Below are positions 1-10,941 of a stretch of 35,595 nt of DNA, piece by piece. This DNA comes from Ettlia oleoabundans. Lineage: Eukaryota; Chlorophyta; Chlorophyceae; Chlamydomonadales. Position numbers and translations under genes: made by a program. The notes beneath the pieces were generated by a model that saw only the letters and a list, made by a program, of their open reading frames with translations, was not told the origin of the DNA and searched no databases. Location of the stretch: NCBI GenBank assembly GCA_019693395.1, contig JAAMXP010003070.1:1-35595 (forward strand), read 5' to 3'. Every line of letters starts with the position of its first letter. Positions within the stretch are counted from its first letter, which is position 1.

Positions 1-2947
1 CCCGCCCGCCCGCACGCACGCACGCAGTGCCCCCTGCCCCTGTACCCGCACCCACCTGAGGTACACCATCACTGTGGCTGCCCGCCTGGCGCAGTCACCC
101 GCACGGTTGTCCAGGTGCAGAGCATAGAACTGCACACCCAGGTGGAGGGGAAGCAGCGCGCCTGCTAGAGCCCACCTCTGGCGGTGACACACGAGTGCTC
201 AGCCTGGATGTCATCCAACTAGCTAGCCCCACAGCTACTCTCACCCAGCCGCAACAAGATCACAATGTTTTTCAGCAATTAGCCCCCAATGCCCCCTCCA
301 CCCACCCACCTACCCCAAATCTGATCCACACTCACACAGCCAACCACCACCCCGGCCAGGCCTGGTTGTGCCCACCTGTCCCGGGTCGTACCGCACAATC
401 TGTGTGGCCTCTCCCAGCTCCAGCACCCTCCTGCCCTCAGCCGCGCACGCAGCCGCTGCCAACTCAGCCACGCGGGCATCCAGCTGGCGCGCCACTGGGT
501 GCTGGCTGAGTGCGCCTGTGAGGAAGGCGCCCCAGCTGGTGCGCAGCGGTGTCTCGTCGCCTGCAAGAGCAGGGTTATTACACAGTCCTTCTGAGCCGAG
601 CGGCAGTTTGCAGGTGGTGGCTGCGGGAGCTGCTGTAGGGTTTATGCTGGCTAGAACCCCGTGTGCACCGAGCCCCCCCCCCCACACACACACACCACCA
701 CCACCACCCACCCACCCACCCACCCCACAACAAAAAAAGTCCCACCAATCCACACCTGCCCTTCGGGTAGCCGGCCCTGCCCTACCCGTATAGCCTCTTA
801 GCCGAATCCTCTCAGCCTGCTGCACACCAGGCTGCTGCACCACCTCCCGCCCACCTGCCGACACCTTGCTGCGCCTCAGCAGGGGTCCACCCAGGGCGCG
901 CAGCTCTCCGCACTGTTGGGGGGTGAGGAAGGCGTCAGCCAGCAGCAGGCACGGCTGCTCGGAAACCTTGAGCAGCAGCGGGGCCTCATGCACCACCAGG
1001 CCGGGGAGGGGAGCCTGCGGGGGTGGGCAGGAGCGGGGCCCGGCCCGGCCAGGGGAGGATAAGCGGGAGGGGAAGGGGCTGTGACAGATGGTGCTTCTTG
1101 AAGGAGGGTGGCATAGTTGTCAGTATGAGGGGAGGCGGATGGCATGCGGGCAGTGTTTGCAAGGGTGGCGCCTGCCTGGATCTACCCTTGCCATCTGCAG
1201 AGCAGCATGTGCGGAGCCCACCCAGCATAAGCCCACCATAAACTCACCCTCCACATCCACCCAGGTCACCACTACACCCGCTCGCCCACCTGCACATGCA
1301 GGGCCAGCCCCTCAAACCTCAGGTGCGCCTCCACCACCAGACCCGCCAGATCAGCACCCGGTTGGCACCCGGGGACAGGCAGCGCCGGCAACCCTGCACC
1401 CAGCACAACGCAACAGGAGAGAGACAGTGCAGTCCGCTGATATGGGTGCTACAAGTTTTGAGACTCATGGGCACCAAGCAGTGCAAGGCTGCACACAGGT
1501 TAGTGTGTTCCACATGGTGTAGCAGCAAGGCCCAGGTTTCCAGCTCGTCCAGCAGCACCAGCCGAAAGCGTTCGGCTGTGACTCCCCAGGCGATTAGGAG
1601 CTCAACCTCGGCCTCAGCTGCACCACCCGCCCACCTGCTTCCTGCTGCCCCTCGTTGAATGCGTGGCGCAGCCACAACCGCTCGCCAACCAGCTGCCGGC
1701 CGGGCTGCCTGCCTTTAAACCCCCGCAAGTCAAAACGTGCTGGCTCCGCTTCCACTGCACCGCCGGCCTCAGTATGCGGTGGTGTTGCTGACCCTGCTTC
1801 CGGTTGAGCATCACACTCGGCTTGCCGGCCACCTTCCAGGCAGCTGGCAGCCAGCATGAACTCGCAGCAGACAGAGGTACCGCCTGTACCACTGTAGGAG
1901 GCACCACCCAGCCACTGCAGGCAGCAGGGGCCCCGGCAGGCAGGGTGCAGAAAACATGCGGTACAGCAGGCGTACAGGCGTGGGAGGCAGTGAAGGATGC
2001 GGATGCACATCCATGGCTTTCCAATGTTGTGCGGCAGCACCAGAGTATGTGCTACATTTGCTGCATGGGTGCGGCGCAACTGGCTTCAAAGGATGTGAAT
2101 GTGTGCAATCAAGACTGGGAGTAGCACAAGGTGAGGGTGACAAGACAAACTGCTGGCATTGCAGCAAGACTGTTGCGACTGTCCAGTTTCATAATTGTTT
2201 TAAAAAAGCCGCAAAGGCCGGGCGATAGAAGCCAATGTCCCACCACACCCCATGCAAAGCCTGCTCACCTGCACGGCAATAGCCAACCTGGGCATGCGCC
2301 GCCCCTTGCCCTCCACAACCTCGCACGTCAGGCACCAGCTGTGCCATGCCAGCAGGCCCTTGCAGGCGGCAGGCAGGGAGGCGGCAGGGATGCTGAAGGG
2401 ACTGGAGCAGGCTCTGCAGCTGCTGCTGTTGTCGCATGCGGCGCTGCCGTCGGAGCTGCCGCCGCCTCCGCCTTGCATCAGGTCAGACAGGCGTAGGCGC
2501 CAGCTCACACCGCCATCCTCTGCATTGAGACATCCAGGGAAATTATAGGTTTTGGTGGCATTTGAACTTGCAGGGAAAAGGCCATTTGCAGAATTGCTAC
2601 AGCACTGCTGCAGCTGCCTTAAACGACCATTTTCCCGCCCTGCGGCAGGCGGCCATGGCGGCCACTATGCAGCACACGTCAAATCCAGGGATTCTGCGTT
2701 GCCCAGCGTCTTGGCCTCCTTAGGCCATTTCCCACGCGCCTTCTGATACCTCCAAGGTGCCCAGGGCGGGTAAAGAGGGTAAAACCGCCCCTGGTCCCGT
2801 GGTGCTGCTGTCGCTGCCCTCCTGCTGTCCCCAGGTGCCCCTGTCGCTGCCCCTCGGCTGCTCAGGAGTGGTCACGGCCCCAGGCTTGGTGGCGGGCCGC
2901 TCCCCCTTCTTTTGGTGGTCGCTCAACGAAGACAGCGAGCCCCCCAT
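1..2947 (-). CDS. Prolyl 4-hydroxylase-domain (2OG-Fe(II) oxygenase) protein, 3'-partial at left edge
   Basis: Predicted exons on the minus strand: 2947-2750, 2664-2269, 1914-1635, 1393-1290, 1014-786, 560-376 and 129-56. All joins are in phase and about 488 residues are visible. The C-terminal part is a P4Hc domain. It has an N-terminal DAFLTPQQC block, SKVSAGGREVVQQ, TPLRTSWGAFL, a helix ending in IVRYDPGQ, then FYALHLDNR with the iron-binding H-x-D, and RRAATVMVYL. The distal His and the 2-oxoglutarate Lys would lie beyond the edge. About 300 residues before the domain are unrecognised, with a Gly/Ser run and many Cys. The start MGGSLSS resembles an N-myristoylation signal but is inferred, and the first acceptor is ambiguous (2664 or 2613, both in phase). 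Substrate is unknown; family members hydroxylate proline in secreted proteins, but I see no signal peptide here. The domain call is solid and the N-terminus weak. Confidence 0.72.
672..730. repeat. C-rich / (CA)n / (CCA)n / (CCCA)n microsatellite
   Basis: A run of C passes into CA dinucleotides, then CCA, then CCCA units. It lies in the intron between exons 786-1014 and 376-560 of the left-edge gene. It is strongly pyrimidine/purine-asymmetric and is probably length-variable. Confidence 0.85.
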
Positions 2948-3432
2948 AGTGATCGAAAGATGTAAGAACACCTAAAGGACAACGATCGAAAGAATGGATC
3001 GCCCGCCAAGGTAATGGGAAGGTGCTGGGCACAGGCACAGTTGGCGCCAGCCTGGCACGTGCAGATGGATAAGAGAAGAACCTTGGATTTTGGAGCATCT
3101 GCCGGTGCCAGCTCAGTTTATACAACTCAACTTCGCAATGTAATTGATGGCCAGCCGGTGGCAAGCAACCGTTATAACTCTCTGTTTGGATTCAATTTGC
3201 CGGTCCCCTGAGGCACGCAATGAGCACAGCCCCTTGAGACTATCTAGCAAAGGCTGTTTTGAAAGAGCCGAGAAACGCAAAGTGTCATGTTACAGTGGCA
3301 GCACTCGTCAATGCAAGTGGTGCAAAGTGCAAGCTCGCAGGTGAGTGCACATCCTTGCTGGCCAGGGGCGCAATGTCAACCGCGGCTGCCATTCAACTAC
3401 TATGTTAGGCCAAGGTTGAGGGGGGAGGCGAC
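2948..3432. other. Intergenic stretch: 3' region of the RING gene and promoter side of the P4H-domain gene
   Basis: No coding exon could be supported on either strand. It holds the TGTAA motif of the upstream RING gene (minus strand, 3294-3290). The remaining sequence should hold that gene's 3' end and the promoter of the minus-strand gene starting at 2947. I see no clear TATA box. Confidence 0.5.
3290..3294 (-). terminator. TGTAA polyadenylation signal of the ankyrin-RING gene
   Basis: TGTAA on the minus strand, about 140 nt past the TGA at 3433. TGTAA is the common chlorophyte polyadenylation signal. The same motif follows all four other minus-strand genes with visible ends. Confidence 0.55.
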
Positions 3433-6400
3433 TCAGAATATCTGCAGCAGGTCTTGCAGCGAATGGCGGCACAGCGGGCACTTCCCATCTGCCTGCGCTA
3501 CCGGCAAGCAGTTGGCACACAAACACATGTGGCCGCATGGCACGCATAGCACGCGCCTGCAGCACAAGAGCGGGCAGCACAGGAAATCGCTAAGAGGGTG
3601 GTTTGACGGGTCTTAAGCTGACGAAGTGTTGTGCGCACGCAGGGCTAGAAGGCGTGTGGCATGCGAATGGGTAAATTCGCAGTGCTGGACAGTCGCTGAT
3701 TCCAGCAATGGCACAGCATATGGGCACAGAGCTGCCTGCTAAGGCCCAGTTGCTTCCGAATGAGCACCCAGCAACCCAGGGCGCTTGCCTGATGTCTGCC
3801 ATACAGATTACACACTCGTTCTCCGGCGACAGCCCATCCTGCAGGGCCCCATGTGACGCCGCTGCAGCTGCTAGCGCCGCAGCGGCAGCTGCATGCTGCG
3901 CCGCCGGCAGGCCCGCCACCTGCTGCAGCAGCGGCAGCTCTGCAAGGTGGCCGTTCGCCGGCAGCAGAGGCACCAGGCCAGGCAGCCCTAAGGGCGGAGC
4001 CGCTGCTGCTGCTGCCGCGGCAGCGGCTGCGGCAGCAGCCGCCGCATGCTGTTGCTCACGGCGCTGCCGCCGCTGCTGCAGTGCCGTCAACGCCGCTTCT
4101 GCCCGTTCAAGCGCCTCCTCCTGCAGGAAGGCCCGCAGCGATCGTGCTTCCGATAACGCTGCTTCTAACGCCGCCTCAGCCTCGCCAGCCTGCAGCTCCG
4201 CCGCACTGGGCTGCCGCGCCGCTGCCGGTGGTTCATCTGAGAACAAGTCGTCGGGCAAGGCCGCTGCTGGGTCTGCCTGCCGCTGAGCTGCCTCTGCCGC
4301 AGCACAAGCCTCCTCAAACCCGGGGGCCAGGACGGTGGCGGACTGCTCGGTCGCTGCCTGCAGCGCAGAGGCGGCGGCAGGCACACGCTGCAGCTTCCCA
4401 AGCAGCTTCTTGCCGTACTTGACAGACACCCCCGCTGCAGCACATCATAGAACAGCAGGCAGGTGAATCAGTAGAATAGTATTGATAGGGACATGGCAAC
4501 CAGCACCAAAGCAGGCTGAGGTGGCTGGCATGTGAGGCGCACAGTCCAGGCAATCCGTCCTGCAAATCACAGTGCTGGCGGCCAAAACGGGGGGCACGAT
4601 GCGAAGACAAGCAGGTGGAGCACATCCCAAACAAGCCAGCCAGCTCACAGGCAGCTAAGAACCGCTGCAGCCCACCTTCTGCCACCCCTGGCATCTGCTG
4701 CTCTATGAGCGCCGCCAAGCGCTGCTGCTCTGCAGGGTCACTGCCGCACGCAGCCGACTCAGCTAGAAGCGCTTCCCATTGCCGCCTGCAGGCGTGACAT
4801 GACCCAATAAGTATGATTTGCTATTGCAGCTACAGGTCCGCTTGGGCAGAGTGGAAGCTGCGAGTCGAGGGCAGCCGCAACACAATGCCGAAAAACAACC
4901 ACATCGGAAAACTGTTGCGCGCAGCATAGACCAAACCGCTTGCCTGAGCTCTGCATTGGGATCCTCATGCTCCACCGCTGAAGCAGCTGCTGCCTCTTCC
5001 GCTGGCGCCTGCACCTCCTGCATCGAGGCCTCCTGCGGCTCTTGCGATGGCTGCTGCGGCGGCTCTTGCCGGCCATTTGATGCCGCGCTGGCGCTGCACT
5101 TTGGACGAGCCTTCTTGCCGCCGCCTCCATTACCACCCTCTGCGGCTGCGGCGGCTGCTGGTGCCGCGCCACGTGCCTGCGCCGCCGACAGCACCACCGC
5201 TTCAGACTGTGGGTGCAGCACTGCAACCAGGGAGGCAAGCGGGCCGCTGCTACTGCGACTGGGGCTGGGGCTGGGAGCTCTCGGCGCCAAGGCAGGCTGC
5301 TGGCGCCGCTCCTGCGTGTGCAACTGCTGCCCGGCCTGCTGCGATCGTGACCGTTGCCTGTGCGACTGCTGCTGCTGCTCTTGCTGCTGCTGCTGCTGGG
5401 AGGATACAGGCGGCTGCTGGCTGCCTTGCCGATTCCCGCGACCCAGCTGCTGCTGCTGCTCCACACATTGCTGTTCAGCCGGATGCTGCGTATGCTGTGT
5501 GGGCTGCTGCTTGTATTGCTGCTGCTTGCTCTTCTTTCCCTTGCCGCCGTGCTTGCCACCGGTGCCGCCATTGCTGCCGCCGTGCTTGCCACCGGTGCCG
5601 CCATTGCTGCCGCCGCCATGTGCCCCCCTGCCTCCAGCAGATGCCTGCTCCAGCTCCGCCAGCAATGCCTCCATCGCTGCATCCGCCTGCTGCTGCCTCA
5701 GCCGAAGCTCATGCTCGCTGGGAGGCATCGGCGCCGCCGCCGCAGCAGCAGCAGCCTGCGCGCCGCCCGCTGCGCTCTTCTGCTTCTCCCGCATGCGCTG
5801 CCGCTGCTGCAGGCGCCGCAATGAATCTGCCGCTCGGGTGTAGCCCTGCTTCAGCGCCGCCTGCAGCACAACATTGCCCAACACACACCACAGCTGAGGA
5901 AGCAGGATAAAGTCAGGCTGCAGCCGGATGTGACATTAGCAAAGGGATTGCTACCAAGGGGTGCAAGATTATCCTGGACACTTGGGCAAACCGATACAGC
6001 GGTGAGCGTTATGGCTTTGCAGCCACAAACATGCGTCGGCAGGGCAGGTTCAAGCCTACCGCCACCATCATCTACAGTGCTGAGACCCTGGCGCCTATGC
6101 ACCCACCCACCTCCACTGGGTCATCCTGTGTCTGCGGGTCAACGTGGAAGGCATCAGCACCATGCAGCCCCAGCACTGCGAAAGGGAAGGGAGGAGACTG
6201 ACTCTTGAGGCAGAGGCAGGTACGCAAGGGAGGGGGGCAAGATGAAGCATGAACCATGCAACGGGGAGCAGCCGCATATGGCTGGTAGCGAGGGGCTTAC
6301 GCAGTGGTAGGTGTCACATCCCTTTCCATACACACATCGTTGTGGTGATATGCATACAGCGGGAGCAGCCCCGCAGGATGGGACCACTGGCTGGGATCGC

Positions 6401-8600
6401 CCACCTGGTATACAGTCCAAGGCATTAAACTGGCCGCAGTACCAGATGGGGGTGGCTCCAAAAGAATCTGCAACACCAGGAAGGCAGAGAATTTGAGGGA
6501 GTCGGCTTAAGAGAGCAGGCAGTGAGTGAGAGGCACACGGCAAGCTGCTGGTGGCTGCCTGCCTGACACACCCACTCAGCAGCGGTTGCTGGTGAAGTTC
6601 ACTGGCAGCAGCTCGGACCACTTGCTGCCCACGCGTAAGGGTCTTCCTGCCTCAATATTTGAACATCATCTCCCAACATATGTTTTTTACTATATGTGCA
6701 ACCGCCTGGGCAGCACCAACTCAGGCAGGGCCTCACCCATTGTCGCCTCCCCACCTACGGCTGCAAACCCAAGCCGTCATGAAAATCACCACCAACACTA
6801 ACATCACCACCGCCGACGGCGCCACCACCTGCCGCTGGCACGGTGTGTTTGTGATCGCACCTGCGCTGTTTGGATCCGCCCCAGCGGCCAGCAGCACCTC
6901 CGCCACCGCAGCCCTGTCTGCCAGCACAGCCACGATGAGCGCGCTCTGCCCCCGCACATCCTGCTGGTCGGGGCTGGCTCCAGCCTGCACCCCAGAGGGA
7001 TGCAAGGCACAGCAGGTGCAGCACGAGTGGATAGTGGTGGAGGGCGGGTTGATGCATTGACAAACCATCTGAATGGTGTGCTAGCAAGACTGTGGACTGA
7101 CAGACACAGCAGCCACAGCAGCCGAGGCAGCATTAGTGGCAGGTAGGGGCAGCAAGGCTGGCGCCTCTGCAAGCTTGGCAGCGCTCCTGTGTGCAGTAGG
7201 CATTATCTTGACAACCAGCAACAGCCCCAGGAGGACCGCCGGCCAGGGAAGCAGCACCGCAACCAGCTGAGATGACACTTCCCGCATGCAGTAATTCAGC
7301 AGGCAAACTCTCAGCATGCTGATTGGCTGGCTGTACATGAGCTCAAGCAACTGACGCCGCCAAGCAGTCATTGCCCCTGGCAACAGGACGCCCGAGGCAC
7401 GACCAAGAGGCTGCCTCAAACAGCTCAACTGCCCACAGGCACCAGCGGGTCTGCAGCCGCGTGTGATCACCTCGAGCAGCGCACGCACGACATTGACGTT
7501 GCCGCTGCTGGCAGCGTGCAGGAGCGGTGGGCCCTGGTGCCCGTGCTCGTCCACAGCATCCAAGCTGGCACCCAGCGCCAGCAGCGGCTTGAGCACGGCT
7601 GCCTTGCCCATCTGCGCCGCCAGGATGAGCAGCTGCCCGGCAGCTTCCCCCCGGTAGAAATCATCAATGTGCTCCTCCAGCTGCAGGTCCCGCCATGCGG
7701 CTGTTAGCTTCTCCGCGTCGCCCGCAGCAACAGCAGACACCAGGGCGCGGGCGGCAGCGGTGTTGGCGTCAAAGATCCAGCTGGGAGTGCCGGGCTCAAT
7801 CTCAGGGTGGTCCTCGTATCGGAAGTCCCCTGTTTGAGTAGGGTGGGGGCCATACAACATGAAGGAGAGAGTTTGTCATACTGAGAAACACAACCTGAAG
7901 AGAGAAGCGAGAGGAAGGTAGGCAGCGGGGCCGCAGCGAGTGGTTACTGAGGGAAAGGGGAGCTACAGGAGTTAGGCAGGTCCTTTGCTATGCTGTTTGT
8001 GTAATGCTTTTATGGCACGCTCGCCAACCCGCCCTGCAAGACCGCATCCCGTCTTGCAGTCGCTCTTGCTGACTGTTCCTAACAGCCAGCTCCCAAGCGC
8101 AGCTGCCGGCGACATGCGGAGTGCTTCAGCACGAAGCAGAAGCTAAACATATAGCCCAGCACAGAAGAGGTGACAAAAGTTGACAGACTGCCCCACTTTG
8201 TTACTCATTATTAAACCAAAGTGTAGTTGATGTGCAAGCATGGTGCAGTTTCAGCCACGCTTGCAAAACTTCACAGTGGCTGCCTGTGCAGAACAAAACC
8301 ACCGATACGCACAAAAGGACATCAATCTACCCATGTCCTCCTGATAGAAACACGCCGACCCATGCTAGAACAAACACAACCAACTCTTTCCCTCCCACCT
8401 GCCCGCCACCCGCCGTCGCCGCTGCCAGCGCAAAGGCGTGCGCCGCCCCTAAGCGCACCTTGATCTAGCAGGTCTGCCACATCCTCAGCTAGCAAATCAA
8501 GATCCTCCGCTCGCAGGCCCACATTGCGCTTCTTGTTACAATTAGCACAGCTGCAGCCGCTCCAAGAGGAGGACAGGGAGGCCCCGCGCGAGCGTGGCAT
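3433..8600 (-). CDS. Ankyrin-repeat, Gln-rich RING-type E3 ubiquitin ligase
   Basis: Nine exons: 8600-8459, 7829-7471, 6984-6861, 6467-6405, 6175-6111, 5893-4944, 4785-4676, 4434-3768 and 3556-3433. They sum to 868 codons (867 aa). The N-terminus has a Cys cluster (CSCANC). Residues about 70-250 carry ankyrin-type repeats (GNVNVVRALLE, GQSALIVAVLADRAAVAEVL, GADPNSADSFGATPIW). A long low-complexity centre follows, with Gly/Asn/Lys repeats, poly-Gln, Ser/Arg and Pro, and then a 16-residue Ala run. The last 55 residues form a C3HC4 RING: ENECVICMAD, VPCGHMCLCANC, KCPLCR, ending LLQIF. Such proteins transfer ubiquitin from an E2 to substrates held by the ankyrin region; the substrate is unknown. 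Two exons are only 63 and 65 nt. The intron after 4944 appears to use a GC donor. The spacing between RING Cys2 and Cys3 (18 residues) is longer than usual, so the donor at 3768 is the least sure join. Confidence 0.85.
5543..5613 (-). repeat. 33-bp in-frame tandem repeat, about two copies
   Basis: Two near-identical 33-bp units encode an 11-residue Gly/Ser/Asn/Thr/Lys/His repeat (GGSNGGTGGKH) inside the large exon of the ankyrin-RING gene. The repeat keeps the frame, so copy number could vary without breaking the protein. Confidence 0.8.
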
Positions 8601-9722
8601 TGTACCCTGCAGCCTCAGCGACCTAGGAGCCTGACGAGTTAACCTCCACGCGCCGCATGCAGGACGGAGCAAGGTAATGGGAGGTCAGGGCGGCGCTTGT
8701 GGGCAGGAAACGGGGGAGTAGTAATGTAGGGTGATAACAAAACGCTCCAAACGCAATTTGCGGCTGTACACAGGCCTGTACGCTATGTCAGCGCGTCTGG
8801 AGAATTGGAGGAAAGGCAGAGGCACAAGGTCGTGATCTGGGGCTCAGTAGCAACGTTTTCTGGGGCTGTAGACTGCTGTTCGGGCTACCGCCGAGTGCAA
8901 ACACTTCCTGCACTGTCTCTGCAACCGCAGTGCCCTTGGATATATTGGACGTCGCCTGCTAATAGTCAAATTTTCTTGTCACTTGCCCTGCGTATTACCT
9001 TTATAATGCTTTTTGGCTCTGGGAACAGCTAACGTTTGTTGGGGGGAGGGTGTCGGTTTGGCGGGCTTGTCTCGGGCACAATGCACACGGCGAACAGTCT
9101 CGCAGTGACGCCTACTGAAAGGGCCATTGTTTGATCAACATGTGTACAGGTCAAAGTCGCAGCTGGAGCGCGTTTGGGCTGTCTTCAGACAGTCCCACCA
9201 GGGAAGGAAGCACCCTCAACAGCTGATGAACAGGACTCCGCCGCCCTCGCTGCTTCGCTGATGCTTATTTTGACCACACTGCAACTATCTATGGCAGGTT
9301 ACAGCGGCACTGCCATCGGAACAGCCAATGTTGATGAAACGTCCTTGCTTGAACTGGCACTACAGCCAAATGAGGAGTTCAAGCCTCTGCTGGGCAGCGG
9401 CAGCTTACTCTTGTGGCTTACAGAAAGGTTCAAAGCCAGCAGGTTGCATCACATGCCCATTGTATGAAATATTGGTTGTGCGGAGTTTGATTATTGGTTG
9501 TGGTGTGGTCGTAAAGCAGCGTGGAGCAGCACATTGCAGGTAGCTGTCATGCCGCGCTCGCTGCCCTCCCGCTGCGCGTGACTTGCACCTCTGTTGGATC
9601 TCCCGACTCACAAAGCAGTTGGTAATCGCGCCCTGCACCCCCGAGCACATTCTCCTTCGTCTTTCCGAGCCGCCCGCACCGAGCCACAAAGTTTGAAACC
9701 CACCTACACAACCCTGAGCCAA
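8601..9722. other. Divergent intergenic region between the ankyrin-RING gene and the 62-aa gene
   Basis: About 1.1 kb between two divergent starts (8600 on minus, 9723 on plus), so it should hold both promoters and 5' UTRs. GC content drops compared with the coding exons, and an AT-rich ATATATT stretch lies near 8941. A plus-strand frame with an ATG at 9292 runs 58 codons (MAGYSGTAIG...), but it has no recognisable domain and I do not call it a gene. Confidence 0.45.
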
Positions 9723-10119
9723 ATGGGAGCCGCAACCGCTCAGAACACTGCCACTGTGCTGGTGGCAGTAAGCGCTGTTGCGCTTGGAGGACTCGCCGCC
9801 TACAAGTACGGCTGGAAGCGGGAGGCCTTGCCTCAGCTGGTGAGAGCGGTGTGCACTTTTCATGAACCACGTGGCGCTGCAGGTCCGTTCCGCAGCAGTT
9901 CCATACGGCTGGCAGTGCCTAACCGGCCATGGCGGCAACAACCCGGCTAGCTGGGTTGTTGCCGCCTGCCGCCAACCCGCTTGTTCCCCTCCGCGTACTC
10001 CTTCTCTGACTGTGTGCCCTGCCCACCATCCTGCCTCCCTTCCACAGAACTTCAAGTTTCCTGACCTGGCAACTATCAAGGCCAAGCTACCCACATGGGG
10101 AAAGGCATCTACAGCCTGA
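9723..10119 (+). CDS. Small single-pass membrane protein, 62 aa
   Basis: Two exons, 9723-9839 and 10048-10119, give 63 codons including TGA. The donor (CTG|GTGAGA) and acceptor (TTCCACAG|AAC) are in phase 0. Residues about 10-28 (TVLVAVSAVALGGLAAYKYG) form one hydrophobic helix ending in Tyr/Lys. The C-terminal half is basic and soluble (NFKFPDLATIKAKLPTW). Size and layout resemble small organelle or ER membrane subunits, but I recognise no family and assign no function. The alternative is a non-coding transcript, but the clean splice signals and in-phase hydrophobic helix argue for a real gene. Its intron carries a perfect palindrome at 9931-9966. The nearest TGTAA on this strand is about 375 nt past the stop. 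Confidence 0.6.
9931..9966. repeat. Perfect 14-bp-arm inverted repeat within an intron
   Basis: Left arm 9931-9944 (GGCGGCAACAACCC) is exactly complementary to 9953-9966 (GGGTTGTTGCCGCC). The 8-nt centre GGCTAGCT itself contains the palindrome GCTAGC. It lies in the only intron of the 62-aa gene and could form a stable RNA hairpin or a DNA cruciform. Confidence 0.9.
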
Positions 10120-10211
10120 ACAGCAAGATGTTTTCCGCCGCACGCCGCCTTCACCCGCTGCTGCGCCTCGCAACGCACGCCCACGTAGGGCGCAAATATT
10201 GCACTTGCACC

Positions 10212-10544
10212 CTACTTCTGCTGAAGGCTGCTCCTGCGCATCGTCCGCAATGTGGGAGCTGCTTTTCCTGTGTACCTGAACCCTCTATTAATTAATGCTT
10301 TTTGCGCGTCACCCTCCCTTGCCCCTAGTCTCCCCAATGGTCCCATTGCTTCCCAGCTGCGCCTCACCTGACAGGATTTAACGATCTTTAGTCTATTTTC
10401 TTCATGTCCCACATTTTTAGTGACTGGTATGCACACTTTTCGCTTAGCATTATCAACATCTTGGTATTGGGTTTGTGAGGCAAGCGCGCCAATGTAAGCC
10501 TCCGCTTCTTTTACAGCGTGCATGATGCGTTGCTTGAGAGTCAT
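10212..10544 (-). other. Exon-like open frame of uncertain status, 110 codons
   Basis: An ATG-initiated minus-strand frame begins MTLKQRIMHAVKEAEAYI. It is Lys/Val/Asn-rich and AT-richer than the neighbouring genes, quite unlike their Ala/Gln-rich style. A good donor (CAG|GTGAGG) follows codon 59, so it might be a first exon, but I find no partner exon downstream. No family is recognised. It may be an orphan, a remnant or chance. Confidence 0.2.
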
Positions 10545-10690
10545 GCTGCGGCAGTCAGCAGGTCCAGTAGAGGATTCTGGCGGCTAAGCGTGCGCTGCTG
10601 CGCATGAGCTGCCTCCGGGCTGACAGCCATGTGAGCTGTGTGCTCGGGGGCCCTGGGTCCGCTTATCAACAAGAACCGTCCTTGATTACG

Positions 10691-10695
10691 TTACA
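10691..10695 (-). terminator. TGTAA polyadenylation signal of the expansin-FAS1 gene
   Basis: TGTAA on the minus strand about 250 nt past the TGA at 10942. Confidence 0.5.
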
Positions 10696-10941
10696 ATTGA
10701 GCGTGCGGCAAAGTTCATAGCCAAGTTACGTTGCTGGTGCAGCATGTCGATTACGTACAGCCGCAGTAGGCTGGGCATTGATAGTCGGAGGCCACCTCTG
10801 GGTGAAGGGCAGAGGATAACAAGCAGGGATAACGCAGGTAATGTAGGGGGCTATCAAAGATGTATGTTCATAACTGATACCAATCACATAAACCAGGAGA
10901 TGATGCTTTCCTCACTGCGGCTGGCAGCGGGGTCACCAATT

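Larger units (their letters stand above)
10120..10941. other. Convergent intergenic region (3' ends of the 62-aa gene and the expansin-FAS1 gene)
   Basis: This holds the 3' UTRs of two convergent genes. A TGTAA lies on the plus strand at 10494-10498 and on the minus strand at 10695-10691. A minus-strand exon-like frame at 10544-10212 is listed separately. Nothing else is supported. Confidence 0.5.

Noticed and set aside
662..760. Repeat run that might be mistaken for a CRISPR-like or telomeric array
   Set aside because: These are simple C/CA microsatellites with no spacers and no telomere repeat unit.
4818..5843. 341-codon plus-strand frame rich in Cys, Ala and Leu
   Set aside because: It is the antisense shadow of the Gln/Ala-rich exon 5893-4944; CAG/GCN repeats leave all frames open.
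9174..9467. 97-codon plus-strand frame upstream of the 62-aa gene
   Set aside because: It starts at a non-ATG codon, has no recognised domain, no splice partner, and lies in a low-GC promoter-like region.
10823..10845. Sequence resembling a cloning-vector origin flank or a homing-endonuclease site (AGGGATAACGCAGGTAAT)
   Set aside because: The match is short and imperfect, flanking bases diverge at once, and no vector or intron-homing context surrounds it. Coincidence is the simpler reading.
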